Under the pieces are notes generated by a model, which saw only the letters and a list, made by a program, of their open reading frames with translations, searched no databases and was not told the origin of the DNA. A stretch of 64,000 nt of DNA from Schistocephalus solidus (Eukaryota; Platyhelminthes; Cestoda; Diphyllobothriidea; Diphyllobothriidae). This document shows, one piece after another, positions 1 to 12,261 of this stretch (its first letter is position 1; every line of letters starts with the position of its first letter). The stretch covers positions 32,024 to 96,023 of the forward strand of contig WEDG01007211.1 of the NCBI GenBank assembly GCA_017591395.1. Reading direction: 5' to 3'. Made by a program: the position numbers and the translations under genes.

Positions 1-2254
1 CGGTCATTTTGATTGCCCGAGTCATCTTGCTGTACGCGAGACTCAACTCGGTCAGAACGTACTGTTCTGCTTCTATCTAACAGTTGCCACGACTATGCGA
101 TGCGTGCCCGAACCGACCGACGTTCTCCTGAAGTGAAGATAAAATAACCTGTTCTTATCAAGGTTACTGTTTTCGTTACCCCTTCCCTGTTAAGCGCCCA
201 CCGACTTATAACCCACCTCTGCTTGGTCGGTTTCTACCACACTGCGCTAGACACTTCTCTTGATTGACTGGCTGACAGAGCTGGAGGTGCGCATACTCTA
301 GTCAGACCCCTGTTGACTGAGCTTATGGCTCGCAGGTTTTCCTTTCGTTATTACCTCATTTCGGAGGATTCGTGACCCATATAAGCGAAGTTATATCGGC
401 ATATATATACGTCCTTTCTGTCCTGAATATACGGCTGGCCTACTAAACGGAAAACGCCCTATGATTTGACTATGTTCTGCGGATCTCCTTAAGCAAAAAC
501 AGTGCCTACTGAAGAGGTCACAGTTCCCTACAGCCCGAAACTCAACTGCACTCACCTTACATAGCTCTCTGTAGCCCTTGTCCGCCTGTACGCCTTTTTT
601 TATCGTTTATATTTCACCGACTCGTCCCATAAAACCACAGCGTCAAATCAGTCCCGCTTTATATATGTCGTATAAAGTTAGTCGGTGTTCGTGCGCGTCA
701 GTGAGCGATCTGGTCGCCGAAAAGGATGCTAGATGGATGGAGGGTTAGGGGGATTGGTCGGGGTGGGGGACGTTGTTTCCCCCAGCACGCAGTTTTTCAG
801 GCCTCTGCGCACATCAAAGAGCAAATCTGGCATTGGGATCGCAATAGGGATCCATTCATCAGAGCAGCCTTATCTCAATCGCGCTCATCTCAATCGCAGC
901 TCGCAGTCGTCGTCTTCGCATTGCCGTGATCTGAAAAGGACTACCTCGCCCCCCCACTTTCGCCCCTGCCCGCTCAACTGAAGTGCTTCATCTGCCATCC
1001 CCTTCTCCCCCCTCCCTGCGAGGCTGCTCTAGTACAGACTCAGTCTGCGATCTCAGGGATGATTCAACTTTTTTCTGCTCCTCAGTAGATCAGAATGATT
1101 TTCAGAGCGGGCAAAAAGGTAATCCTCTGTTAATAATGTCTGTTTAGGCACGTCCACTTGTATTTTGCGCAGCTCTCACTAAATCAAGGTATCTGTGGTT
1201 CGTGGGACCCACAGGGAACACCACAATCAACTTTTTACATGGTCTCTTGACCTTTATCTGCATCGTCTAACATAAATTGTTGCTCAGGCGGTTCCAGATT
1301 ACATGATATCGTGAAACTATGGCTGCTCATACTCTACTTTCGTTTAGTTAGACCCGAAGCAGTCGCTGCTCAGTTGACATTGTGATTCCGAAACACCAAG
1401 GAGCTTTGACCTACCCGTCTCTTCTCAAGGGCCATCCTTAACACCCCCCTCTCCCCCTTATCTCTCAGAGCCTCAACATCATTTCGGGTTAGGCGTAGCG
1501 GTCGAGCTCCCCTTTGGATTGGTGAAGTTCGTGACCAAGGCATCAGAGAGGGTAACGTTGGACCACATCACCAGTGTCTCCGGTCAGCTGCGAAACCAAA
1601 GCCGGTTGTCAAGCCTGTAGTAGTGCATGTTTGCCACTTTAGAGGCAGAACGCCTTCGACCGTAGCCTCACACACTTGCATCCGTTTTTTGTTAAACTTC
1701 TGTATGCGATCACAGACCGAAGGTAGAATTTATTGCGCGAGTTGTAGCAGTAATGAACTGATTTAGACAGGAGCTCTGGCCGCTCTGAGCCTTTCAGAAT
1801 GCAGGAAGGGAAACTGTTCGCGATATTATGCTGTCAATCAGCACACTCTTCTTCGCAGCAGTTAGTTTTAGCTCTTGCGACTGCAACAGCAACTGTTTTT
1901 CGTCGAAGGGATTGCTCAGCAGGATGGTAGTGTGTTTTGATGAAGCTCAGGAGTTTTGGAGACATGTTTCAGATTCTATATACACCCAGAGAGTACTTTT
2001 CACTAATAAAAAACTAACCGTCTTCTGTTGAAAAGAATGTCTGCATCCTATGACTTGTCCTAGGGTGAACACGGGATCGACACCGCTTCTGCAACTTTCG
2101 AAGGGCCGTTGGGTTTTCCTTGTCCGTGTTTCCCTAGCGAAGTGGAGTCTGTTCAGGGGGATACTCCTGAAAGTCTTCGCGGCGTGGCTTGTTCACTTTC
2201 GACACACCGTCTCGTCTCCCTTAAAATAGATTTGATTTAGGTCGCTCCACTCCT

Positions 2255-2569
2255 TTGGGACAGACTTTCGATCTGTCCAACTGGCTTAAAAATCTTCCTA
2301 TGCCGTTGAGAAATACCGGCCAACACCTATTTTATAATTCAGCTACCAGTCTAACTTCTTTTTTTAATTCTGTGGCCACAGAAACTCTAGTTTACTGCTC
2401 GAATTTCGAGTTGGGATTCGAGGAATTTGTTAAACTGGTCACTGAGCAACCTGCTAAGAAGGCAGGTCTTCAGTTTGATCGTTTGACTGCCCGACAAACT
2501 TCTATTTATTTGATACCGGAGGAGCAGAGGCTCGCTCTAGTCCTGAGAAAATATTGTCGGTTGCCGTAG
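2255..2569 (+). other. Unrecognised ORF, 104 codons
   Basis: An open frame of 104 codons that ends in a stop. It has no signal peptide, membrane segment or motif I can name. The translation is balanced and not low-complexity, with two Phe/Leu-rich helical-looking stretches. No good acceptor or donor frames it, although CTTTGGGACAG lies just inside its start. It may be a chance frame or a decayed exon or element. I do not assign a function. Confidence 0.12.
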
Positions 2570-3065
2570 GCTCTCACTGGCCGTCTTTTTGGATGATGTG
2601 GTTTTTGAAATGTGGGTCTTCGTCTTATCAATCTTGCCGCTGTTATCCATTCTGTGGACATGCGCTCGCTCTGGTCTAAGTAGACAAACAAAGCCCAGCT
2701 ATAGCAGCCTTCTTGACGAGAGTTCACAGGTCAGCTAGTCATTGTTATTTTCCTGTAAAGCCAGACGGTTAGCGACGACCTCGTGAGGGCTGCAGTGTTT
2801 TTAAGTCTGCGCACATGAACTGTTTTTTTTTGTTAAACCGGGTGATTTTGGTGCACTCCTTAAAACCGAAACAGTCTAGCGCTCGCGAGCCTACGTTCTG
2901 ACCTATCCTCGCTGTATGTTTCTTCGTACGACTTTATGCACAGGCTTGGGCTCCACCGTCACCAGGGTTGTCTCCTTTGGTGCCTCACGTTAGTGCCTGG
3001 TGGCAACGCCGGTGGTGGCCTGCAAAACTACTGAATAGCACAATTTTGTCGCCAGGCTGCAGACT

Positions 3066-3842
3066 GTGTGGTGGATTCCGGCTCCGCTGTTGTCGGTCCG
3101 CGCAAACTTATACCTCAGATCCGGAAGTCTGTTTATTTCGCCGATAACCTCCACTGGAGGCTATCACGCTGTCCGCATCTTGCTAACGCATTGGATAACC
3201 GGTAGCCAGTGTAAAAGCCAAGTTCTTTTTAGCATCAAAAACGCTTGCTCAGCTTTGTTTGGTGCCCCCCGTGTTGACGCTGCCTACTGGCACGATACAC
3301 CTGCTCAGAACTGTCTCGATTCGCATTCAAACAGTTTACTTTGGCCTCATTTACCTTCCCCCTTTATCAATTTGGGTTCTGCTTCGCGTATTCACGCGGT
3401 TGTTAAGCCTGTCTGTACTCCTGCTGTGCACCTGAGTCCCGCGTTATTCCGAATTGATTTTAAATGCCTCCGACGCTGTAAGGTTCTTCGGACCCTGTTA
3501 CCCGAACTAACCATCTTTGATACCCGGAGGAAAAAGCCCTACATCAATGTAACCTACGTGCAATTCTGCCTGTTGGAAACCAGGACTCGAATCATGTTAT
3601 TTTTGTTGTTGTTCGCCCTCCTACCCGGTGAGTGGTCCTCCGCTCTAGTTTTGTTTGTTAGCAGACTGCTGCTGGTGATGTTTCACTTCAGTTATTTGAA
3701 TTCCATGTTGTTCCGAAGCAGTAAAGTCACAGAAATTCTTGCTAGCTGGTCGAGAACCCTGTTTCTCTCGATGGTTTCCGCACGAGTGCAAACGTTGCTT
3801 AGAAGCTCCATCATTTTTCAGCAGGAAAGCATTGAAAAGTGA
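3066..3842 (+). other. Unrecognised ORF, 258 codons
   Basis: The longest open frame in the first 20 kb. Its translation is rich in Leu, Ser and Arg, with a hydrophobic stretch near residues 175-215. I see no catalytic motif, zinc-binding pattern or repeat. Length alone is the reason to list it: a 258-codon frame is uncommon by chance at this base composition, but flatworm introns do hold such frames. A decayed transposon is the other likely reading. Confidence 0.15.
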
Positions 3843-5145
3843 TGCGAGAGGGTTCTGCCTCTTCTTCCTCTCCTCTTTTTTTCCTTTCATCCTCTGAGCT
3901 GTGGGTTTTGGTGGGAAATTTTAATAGATCTGGTCTGCTCTGAAGCTCATGAAAAACAATGGAAATAAGTCATAGAATATCCCCAAAGATATCATCTCAT
4001 TCTGGGAAATACTCAAGGAAAGTCGTCTTTCCAAGGTAAAGGGTATGTTTTTGCCGTGGTGGACGACGCGGACAATTCTCGCATGTATATTCAAAGAACC
4101 TCGTTTTAGAAAATGTTGGTTTTCCGCCTTCGACTTCAGTTAGTTGAGACATCGTAAGACCTTTTCTGTCGAACTGCCTACCCCTGCCAAGCGCATTTAA
4201 GTCTTTTCCTCGTAGGAATTCGCCTACTTGTAATCCTAATATTTTCTGAATTCCTGCCTAACGAATCACTCGGGAATAGGATCTTAAGATCGAAGCAATT
4301 ACCCAATAGCCAACTACTTAGTGAACACCATGTGCAATTGACAAAGTAAACTAGGCCGTCATAGAGATCATACCTGCCGATATTTCGAAATTGGAGAAGA
4401 ACCAGCTAAGCGTTCACTCGGGTCTACCGCATCGCAGTAAGTGACATAAAGTGTGTCATGTTCCTCACCCACGGATTATTAATGACTCCACAGTTCACCA
4501 CACCCCCTCACCCCAGGTCTTTTCAAAGGCCCTGCCGGCCGCTCTTCTCTCAGCAACAAGACTTATCTCCAACCCTCTCGGCTACGACGATGGCGTCCGT
4601 TGTTGCAAATTTTGGGGGCAAAATAGCTTGAGCATACAGTGTAGCATCCCATGCACTTATGTGCTTCTTCTTCTTCACCCTCTCCCTCTCCTACCTGCTC
4701 CTACGCACTGCTAGCTTACCGCCGCACACTTTGATAATTTCTTATCTAAGAAAACAGTACCATCAATCAGGTTTTAGTGGCAAGACTCCGCTCTTGTCGA
4801 CTAGAGATGGCGTTGGGTCCACCGGATGCCTAAATGTTCGCCGCCGTGCATATGTGCGAGGCCCATGCTGACCTATATATTCACTCCAACAAGGCTCCGC
4901 TTTTAAGACATGAGAAAGAATCTATCTGGAGGGGGTAGGGTGGGGTAATATAATAATTGTGCCACGTTGGATCCGCCTTGACTCCTCTGTAGCTCTCTTG
5001 GACCGAGTCGTCTACTTCGTAGTCTTGCTTCCCACAACTTGTCAACTTTTAAAGTATTCCAAGCTTCCTTTCTCTCAAACGGAATAGAATTGCACACTTC
5101 CCTCCTCGTTTTCCACTGTGTTTCATGGATATTACAGTGCGCCCC

Positions 5146-5588
5146 CGTAAACGGGCCGCGTGGTAGATGCGCTGGAACACCATTGGGGGACACATCAGAG
5201 TGCGGCAGGCGTTGTTCCGGTTGAGAACCCATATCAAATGCCAAACATGGAGAGGGGCATGATGGCACGCGTAGGTGCAGGCTCACGCCGCTCCAGCCAC
5301 TTTTCCCATTTATAGCACTCCCACTCCGTAGGATCTAATTTAGGCATGGCCAGGGCAGTCTCTGGCCGCGCCAGCCGCCTGCGCCCGAATCTGCCTTTGG
5401 TCTTCTTAACTCTGTCTTGACACCATATACAGATGGGCGAGGGAAGAGAGAGAGAGAGAGACTGCGGTAGCTGCAGCGCAAGTCTGCTATCACCCAAAAC
5501 TACGCGCCAGTCACCGTCCCTGCACCACGCTGCTGTGGAGCATACGGTTGACATGGTCGGCCAACGACGGTCGAACTGTCCTGTGCCA
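5146..5588 (+). repeat. R440 dispersed repeat, near full-length copy
   Basis: First and most complete copy of a unit that recurs at least twelve times. The order of landmarks is a first block (CCCCGTAAACGGGCCGCG, then GCGGCAGGCGTTGTTC), a GC-rich middle (GGCCGCGCCAGCC, then TCTGTCTTGACACC), a GCGGTAGCTGCAGCGCAAG block, and an end block (GGAGCATACGGTTGACAT, then CGACGGTCGAACTGTC). No ORF is shared between copies. It is probably non-autonomous or the terminal part of the zinc-finger retrotransposon described below. Confidence 0.75.
5444..5460 (+). repeat. (AG)n microsatellite inside R440
   Basis: Run of AG dinucleotides. Other R440 copies have only a short GAGAG at this place, so the expansion is specific to this copy. 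Confidence 0.8.
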
Positions 5589-6190
5589 GGTACTAGGGAC
5601 TCAAAAATAGCTACAGCAGTTGGTAGCTCGTATTCCCAGCGCTCGCGTTACGCCATATCCACGATCCAAATAGGAGCTCTTCTTCATTCAAGCAGTCAAT
5701 GCTATCGCTCCGATTCCCGTAACCTGTGTTAAGGAAATGAATTTGTTTAGAGAAATAATGGACTGCTTTCGACGCCTGTCAACCCCTTTTGCTAATAACT
5801 TTGATATTTTTACATGAGTTCATTCGCTTATAAGAGTAAGATTTTGTTATTTTAGACGTTGCAGAGGAGCTTACATAGGTACAGAGGAGTGCCTGCATTT
5901 CGAGAAGATAATAATCCACGATGACGAGGACCTGCTAACTTGGTTGTGAGTCACAGGGCGTTTCCGCAGGTAGCGGATGGTAGAATAGCCTTCGTCAAGG
6001 CAGGCTCGTGGGTCTTGCAACGAAACGTTCAGCTCTGGTCGGACACCCATCTGGAAAGCTTGCTATCCATAAACTAACAGTTGTGACGTTGCGCCATGAC
6101 AAATGGTTGTCGCCATCCAGTTAGGTCTGATCTTAGATACTTAACGAAAAAGATTTCTTGAGAAGCAAACAGGCGAGTTCCAGGAAGTAG

Positions 6191-6387
6191 TTCAGAAGAA
6201 GAGGAGGAGGCGATCACTGGAACAAATTGCTAGCCACGCGGGGAGGATACGGTTGACCAGCAGTCCCTGTGACAGCGAGCCGCATGGCCGAGTAATTTTC
6301 ACTCCAGGAAGCGACAACAGTGATGAAATCACAACAATCAACGACTCGGGTACGGACCAATTCCAGTGATCGCCTCTTCTTCTGAAT
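6191..6387. repeat. Short inverted repeat, Penelope-terminus type
   Basis: The left arm 6191-6223 (TTCAGAAGAAGAGG, then CGATCACTGGAAC) is matched in inverse by 6361-6387 (TTCCAGTGATCG, then CCTCTTCTTCTGAAT). The same GAAGAAGAGGCGATC block is seen at 8591-8607 and 12983-12999, so this is a dispersed family. About 137 bp separate the arms. Confidence 0.6.
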
Positions 6388-7683
6388 TCACTCGAAGATT
6401 AGGGCTACACCCATAGACCGGTCAGGCGTCGAACGCGAATCTTCATCAGCATCCACCACTTGGATTCGGAAGCTAACTAAACTAGCGTTTGTGTTAACCG
6501 CAAAAACATCGCAGATCGTCGTACTAAAATAAAAACAAGATTCTTCACGCGAGATTACTGGGCTTTTTCAACAAATTAATCTTAATTGTTCCTCTGGCCA
6601 TAGAGATAGTGCTTTCAGCACATCATTAGTGAAGTTTAGTCTTACCGAAATATTTCCAGACAATCCTCTGCGGCCTTCGCGTGTTGTATTATTCTACATG
6701 CTCAACGAACTTCCACCCAGTAGCTCCTAACTAACCATTTAACCGAGGGATATTGGATCCACACCTTAATCTCGTCTACGAATGCAGGTTTCTAGGTTCT
6801 GGCTACGTATTTGCCTGAATTGAAACCCTTTCCGTAGGCCTGCCAGTATTACTGGAAGTCGTAACCTAGGTATCCGCATGTCAAGTGTGTTGGCTTTGAG
6901 AGGAGCGTTTGTGTGTAGAAATAGCTTTCTTACTTTATAGGGACGGCGTAATCTTCCCCCCCCCCTCCCGCGAAAAGTCGTCTCCCAGCTGATGCATCTA
7001 GGCAGAGTGATTTCCTATTTGCGATGGTCTGTAAAATTTGCATATGCGTCGTTTATTGTCCAGTCCTTCCTCCCCTCCCCCCCCCCCCCTGCTGCTGCCC
7101 TACGTCGTTCTTTTCTGGTAGTCTCATATGCGGTGTTCCAGGCTAACGTTGAATCAGTTTTACCTCGCTCACCTTTATCGTATCTGTACTGAGAGAGCTA
7201 CCTTCGGTGGTTCGTTTCTTCCCCTTTGTCGCCTCTAGTCCGCGTCACCAAGGCAGCCAACCGCGAAGCACAGAGAATGTTTTCTTGGGCGATGGCTCGT
7301 CTTGCAGTGCCACCCCTTTACTGACATTTAGGTAGACTAAGAGCTACTGGGCCTCTTGGGCCACTCGCGACTATTCAAATTAATTTGGTGCTGGCATTCA
7401 CCGATATGTGACATAGTGAAAGGACGAAACGTGTTCTGATTAGTCTTTCAAAGCTAAACTAAAAAACTTCTCATGCACGATCATAACGACACTCGTTTAA
7501 GACTAAAACGGATTTGTGACTGGATATGCACAGTAGCAGCTGACGGGGATGGAACCTTGACTCTGTACTGCCTGGTAAGGCACGTAAAGTCGCTCATAAA
7601 CCAGATATTTCCATCTCAGTCTTCATTGCCTTTGTCGGTACTCACCACCTTTATATACTACTAGTCGCTGTTCGGCTGCCGGC

Positions 7684-7707
7684 TATATATATATATATAT
7701 ATATATA
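7684..7707. repeat. (TA)12 microsatellite
   Basis: Uninterrupted TA run of 24 bp. Confidence 0.9.
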
Positions 7708-7873
7708 CCCTTGTATTGTATGTGGCATGTGTCCTATGACACAAAGTTCGTTTATCGCCAGTAGCTAGCTAGCAAGCGGACGGATGGAATGGGATCGAGT
7801 GAAATCCTAACCACATCAATACGTGTCACGCACTTGTTTGACTTGTGCATATCCCTCACTGCACAATGCATAT

Positions 7874-7919
7874 GGTGTACTGATGATCGGTTAAAAACCG
7901 TGAAACAGCTGTCTGCGAC
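7874..7919 (+). ncRNA. Candidate type I hammerhead ribozyme (HHR-D)
   Basis: All invariant core bases are present: CTGATGA at 7880-7886, GAAA at 7902-7905 and cleavage triplet GTC at 7911-7913. Stem II is a 5-bp hairpin, CGGTT (7888-7892) with AACCG (7896-7900) and loop AAA. Stem III is minimal: A-C pairs with G-U around loop AGCT, the same form as the schistosome hammerhead. Stem I (GTGTA with TGCGA) has two wobbles, and one mismatch follows. The weak point is a U-U pair where stem II meets the core. A (TA)n tract follows 40 bp later, as with other candidates here. Confidence 0.55.
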
Positions 7920-7953
7920 TTTTCTGTTGCAACCTTAAAAACATACGTTTGTG

Positions 7954-7960
<7 letters not shown>

Positions 7961-8011
<51 letters not shown>
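7961..8011. repeat. (TA)n microsatellite, 51 bp
   Basis: TA run between HHR-D and a reversed SINE1-like fragment. It fits the (TA)n tails seen on the SINE1 and R2 elements. Confidence 0.9.
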
Positions 8012-8014
<3 letters not shown>

Positions 8015-8175
8015 CGAAATGACGGTCATTTCTGGTATGCTAGTCATCATCATTCAGCCATATGCCACCGCAGATCTAGGTGACCTGGGATCCGAACCTG
8101 AGTTCATTAGTCATTGAAAGTCTAAAGTCCAATGCTTTTCCCATTGGGCGACGGGTCTGTTGCCCTCTGGGTTAC
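8012..8175 (-). repeat. Diverged SINE1 copy with tRNA-like box
   Basis: On the - strand it reads a pol III-like head (CCCAATGGG region near 8143-8151, then GGATCCGAACCTGAG in reverse near 8089-8103) followed by GAAATGACCGTCATT, the counterpart of the hammerhead end in SINE1. The core is disrupted: extra ATGATG triplets lie where CTGATGA is expected. It ends at a (TA)n tract. Confidence 0.5.
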
Positions 8176-8604
8176 GGTCGAGCATATTATCTATCGCAGA
8201 AAAGGATTTCACCGGTCGACTTACGGGCTATGCTCAGGATATTTGGCTTTAGGGCTTTGCAGACAGCATGCGAATTAAAAATTATTTAACCATTCGGGAA
8301 CCAGTCCACTCACACTGGCTGCAACTCAAAACTAATATTTAAGGTCAGTCAATTAAGTACAAACGTAAGTAAAGCATAGAAAGTATTGTCACACTGATTA
8401 TAAAAGTTATTTTTTAAACGAAAATTAATTTACTGGGAACTCGAATATTAGTCTAAACTGAGTAAAATTTGTAAATCCTGTCACCACTATCGACCGATTG
8501 CAAAATACCGTTTAAAAAACGTTTTTTTTAAAAATTCCTGATTTATCTTTTTCAGAAGAATCGAACAGGTCAGTTCCAGGAAGTGGTTCAGAAGAAGAAG
8601 AGGC

Positions 8605-8739
8605 GATCGTTGGAACATGGTGTCTATTGGCCTGACGTTTCGTATTCTCTCTCGAACCCATCATCAGAGACAGTTGCAGAAAATGGTTCGAGAGAGAATC
8701 CAAAACGTCAGACCAATTAACACCATGTTCCAGTGATCA
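8605..8739. repeat. Inverted repeat, 55-bp arms, GAAACGTCAGGCC ends
   Basis: Arm 8605-8660 is complementary to 8684-8739 with few mismatches; the loop is about 23 bp. The arms include TGGCCTGACGTTTCG and its inverse. Read on the - strand, one arm gives CTGATGATGGG, then CGAAACGTCAGG, the motif pair linked with Penelope-element hammerheads, though stem II does not form well. Similar repeats lie at 6191-6387, 25494-25711 and 57446-57590. Confidence 0.65.
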
Positions 8740-11700
8740 ACTCTGTTCTATTTTCAATAATTAGTTAATTCAACTGGATCCTGTTATATGATTTGCTTGA
8801 AAGGGGTGTCAAAGAATTCAATGGAAATTTGTCGTAAAATAGCATTCTAATAGAATTAACAAGTGCCCTTGTAAGCATACAGTTTTCGATGTGTCAAGGG
8901 AATTTTCTTTCTGTAAAATTACTGTGTATTTTTTTGGCAATCGTAGAATCTGTTGAGTTTTCTGGCATCCTTGAAATGTGACTTAATATTCTGTGGCTTT
9001 CAACTTCTAAACCGTTTGTCCAATATGGCAAGTTCTGCAGTTGGCGTTTATAAAAAAACTTCAACATAAGACAGTTACTGAAAGCTTTTAGCAAAGTAAT
9101 GAGTTCTCGAACGTTCTTTTCAATGCGGATTACGGTTCGAGTCATATTTTTAAGTTCACGTAAATATAAAACGTAGTCCTCGAAAAAATGAAACTCCTCC
9201 ACGCAGGCTTGTAATTACGCTTTTGATCAGGTCGTCTTGATAGAGTGTGAAACTCATGAAAGGATTGAAGCATTTTGTCTATTCATGCCGCAAATGACAA
9301 TACCGCCTTCTTCGTCTGTTTATTTGAACCCCTTTGGTCGCCTGTACTTACTTTTGGGCTCCGTTCTAGGATTTTGTGTCTATATGGGTACTAAATACTT
9401 CTGAAACCTTCAGCGCCTTAGCGCGGCACGCTTTCTAAATTGCGCATCAGCCAAAACTAGACCGCACACAAAAGGTGCCTCACCGTTTGCACGAAGAATA
9501 AAATGTCTGCTTTATGGTGGGTCTTCCTATGGTTGCTTGGGGGATTATTTGCCCAGGTCTGTAAATTATGGGCGTGCCAAAATAACAGATGGCCAACTGG
9601 CCTTATTATTGCTGCATTTTAGGACACAGCATTACACGGACTTCAGTTTTAAAAGAGCATAAACTTCTACCTTTCCGAAAGTAACGTGCTTGACCCATCT
9701 AGCTTACAGAGTAAATTTAGTATTAGATTTTTTTCTCGTTTGCCTAAATATCCTCTTGTTGATTAAACACGTGCAACTGTGCATTGTTTCATTGATAGAA
9801 TAACTTTAAAGTACAGTATTTATTAGCGAAAATCTTTTGCGCGTTAAGCTAGTACGGGGAAATTCGCTACGCTGGAGGTGCCCCGAACTGATTATATAGG
9901 TTTGGGTCGGGGTGAAGGTTTGGTGTGATCAATCAGACCACTTAAAGCCCCATGTGGACCAGAATTTTCAGGCGTTTGTTGGCGATTGGCACTTTGATGC
10001 TACACGAACGATAGCGTTCCGCCGAGTTGCGGTCTGCGTTCGCACTATCCTGCGCCAATGTTCAAGCTCTGTCTTGTCGATGCAGAAATGGAGCTACTCA
10101 CACGTCGTCAAATAGCACTCTTTTCCAAATGGGTCAGCTTCCGTTGGTCCTGGCATATTGATTGCCCCTGACCAAGCCTTACTTAAGAGAGAGAGAGACC
10201 TGATTATCTGGTCCCATATTTCCTTACACTGTAACTATCCAGCCCGTAAAGTACTGCTAGTATGAAAGTTTTATTTACTATGCTGTTTGCGATTTCTGTG
10301 CCACAATTTTTTACTCGCACCCTTGGACATTTCAAGGGATGATAGTTCAGTGCCCTAAACCCAATTTAGCTGCTTCTTTTCGACGACGAACACTAGTTTT
10401 GTAAGCAGTCTACACTGAACACCGTTTTGCTACCCGGCACCTGTGGACGCGCCAGTTGGCTGGCGACTAGGCCTCTGGGTTCGGATGTGAAGTTAAAATC
10501 CACCTCCCAGGTCGCCAGAAATTAACGTTACGCTCCTTTCACCTGTTTGAAAAGCTCTTTTGGTTACTTACTGGCGATAGCTACGAGACCGTTTGCCAAG
10601 ACATTGGCTTTCACCTCGAATGCGGATAAAGAACCACATTCGAGTGCCGGTGTTAGTACCGCAAGTGCCTTAACTTCTGCGATCAACAGTTTTATCGTTT
10701 TCTTCTTCATCGCCATCCCTCCCTACCGCCTTCATCTCTTTCCACGATTTCATCCTAATAAGCGTCCACGGGTAGTAACACCTCCTGACAGTTTGCCGAT
10801 GTTGTTGCTGCCTGGTAAGTTATTGTTCTTACCACCACTGCTCATTCTTGGCAGGCTCAGTCGTAACGGGCGGACTATAGATCTCCGATTATTCTGAAAC
10901 CTAGTTGAGCCGTCACTCACTCGACAGCGGTTATGTCGGAAGATGGTATCTTGTAGGTCCCGCATTCGTTTATGAACGCCTCTTCCATCACCTCTGTTTA
11001 AGGTTGCGGGATTGCATGCGATGGCGGGCAGCATCTGCCCAGTCGTACTATTTTATGACTCGTTATCTTTTTATACGTATCATTTTTTTTCTGGACCAGA
11101 AGCGTGCAACGCCCGAACGCATTTTTACCGCACTGTCCATGACTGCCTATTCGTCAGGTCCAATAGTCTGTCCGGTTATATGTAAACCTTTAGTGAAGGC
11201 CGAAGTCTCATCCGACCGCAGTACTGTCGAACCGTCAGCCTTTAAACCTGGGTTGTGTTCTGACTACGACGGTAAACGGTGTAAGATGCCATGTACGGCG
11301 TCCGTAAGAGGGGCACTTGAAGGAATTGGCAGTACCTATGATTGTTATTATGCCATTTACAACTACTTAACGACCTTGAAACAAAGTAATCTGGGCACGG
11401 CTTCTCCATTCTTTTTTGTGACATTTACGCAAGTCTCTCAGCTAACTTCAATCAATTTTTTGCACCTACAAGCTAGTATCAGGCGATATATTTAGTTCGC
11501 ATTAAGAATTGTTGCACCATGCTTTCAACTCCGGTGCTAGCTAACAGCCGAAACTTGTGTTTCGCTAGTCTCCCTCACCCGGTTTCCAGTGTTCAAAGTC
11601 AACTTTATATTATCGTTTGAAAATAATTAACGAACAGTGTGGTCCACAAATGCTTTGGCCTATTATACGTTCTTGGAAACTTGTTTACTTTAGGAGCACT

Positions 11701-12006
11701 ATTTTTGCCTGACTTCGGCTATTAATTGACAGCAACAGCACAACAGCTCTAACTCAGAAGACCACTCTGTGGTCCATCAGTAAATTCGCAAAACAGAAAG
11801 GCGATTTGGTTGCAAACTAACGGCTCTGTCTGATTTTGGTATCCTGTATGTACAAACGCAGTATGTCTGCAGCTCCATTTTATTTTGGTACAGTGCGTGG
11901 TGCGGTTTTCAATACTTGGAATAGAGTGAACTACGAATGATCCGCTCACCGATCCACCGGGTTGACCACCTCTTTCGACCAAATTTTTAGTAACAGAAAC
12001 AGGTCT
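8740..12006. other. No gene seen
   Basis: An AT-rich first part (to about 9250) and unremarkable DNA after it. The longest frame is 10905-11495 (+, 196 codons), with no motif I recognise and no supporting splice sites. GAGAGAGAGA occurs at 10188-10198. Confidence 0.4.
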
Positions 12007-12029
12007 TATATATATATATATATATATAT
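12007..12029. repeat. (TA)n microsatellite, 23 bp
   Basis: Left cap of the inverted R2 pair. Confidence 0.9.
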
Positions 12030-12250
12030 CATATAGGCGCACACCGATCTAGTAGCTTCCCGAAGCAAACAAGCTCCGTATGGGTGGCAAAGGTCACGAA
12101 CAGGCAACAATTACCAGGCCGAAGTCGGCATAGATATTAGACGATAGAATGCCCTATGATACCTGTTTCGCGATGTTTCTGCAGCCATCAGTGACTGACA
12201 CAGCAACGAGCTGGGACTCGAAACACAAAGATGCGCTCGACCCAGTGTGG
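12030..12250 (-). repeat. R2 element, reverse copy, with hammerhead relic
   Basis: In reverse it reads GAGCGCATCTTTGTGTTTCG, then CCCAGCTC, then CTGATGGCTGCAG, then CGAAACAGGTATC, then GCCGACTTCGGCCTGG, ending at (TA)n. The same blocks occur forward at 13195-13365. The hammerhead-like core is eroded: the last A of CTGATGA is replaced and stem II does not form. Confidence 0.6.
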
Positions 12251-12261
12251 ACTGTCTGCGC

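Larger units (their letters stand above)
1..5145. other. No recognised gene; unique-looking DNA
   Basis: I found no splice-bounded exon, transposon domain or clear repeat here. Two open frames stand out (listed separately) but neither resembles a family I know. The region lies upstream of the first supported exon, so it could be intergenic DNA or a first intron. Confidence 0.4.
5589..7873. other. No gene seen; scattered small repeats
   Basis: No exon or transposon coding domain was found. It holds a small inverted repeat (6191-6387), a GCAACGAAACGTTCAGC motif near 6015 typical of Penelope-type termini, C-rich runs near 6955 and 7075, and a short (TA)n at 7684-7707. Confidence 0.4.

Noticed and set aside
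3066..3200. Retroviral-type aspartic protease (a VDSGSAV-like word in another frame)
   Set aside because: A single short word with no following protease motifs and stops close by; no LTRs found.
5049..5554. Overlapping ORFs of 61-127 codons on both strands
   Set aside because: They lie in the R440 repeat, and their translations recur wherever R440 recurs, in any frame. There are no splice signals or domain.
7856..8053. ORFs made of Tyr-Ile repeats (also at 12311, 12892, 16623, 42181, 42567)
   Set aside because: Translations of (TA)n microsatellites, not proteins.
10905..11495. 196-codon ORF on the + strand
   Set aside because: No motif, no splice sites and no similarity to other parts of the window; treated as chance.
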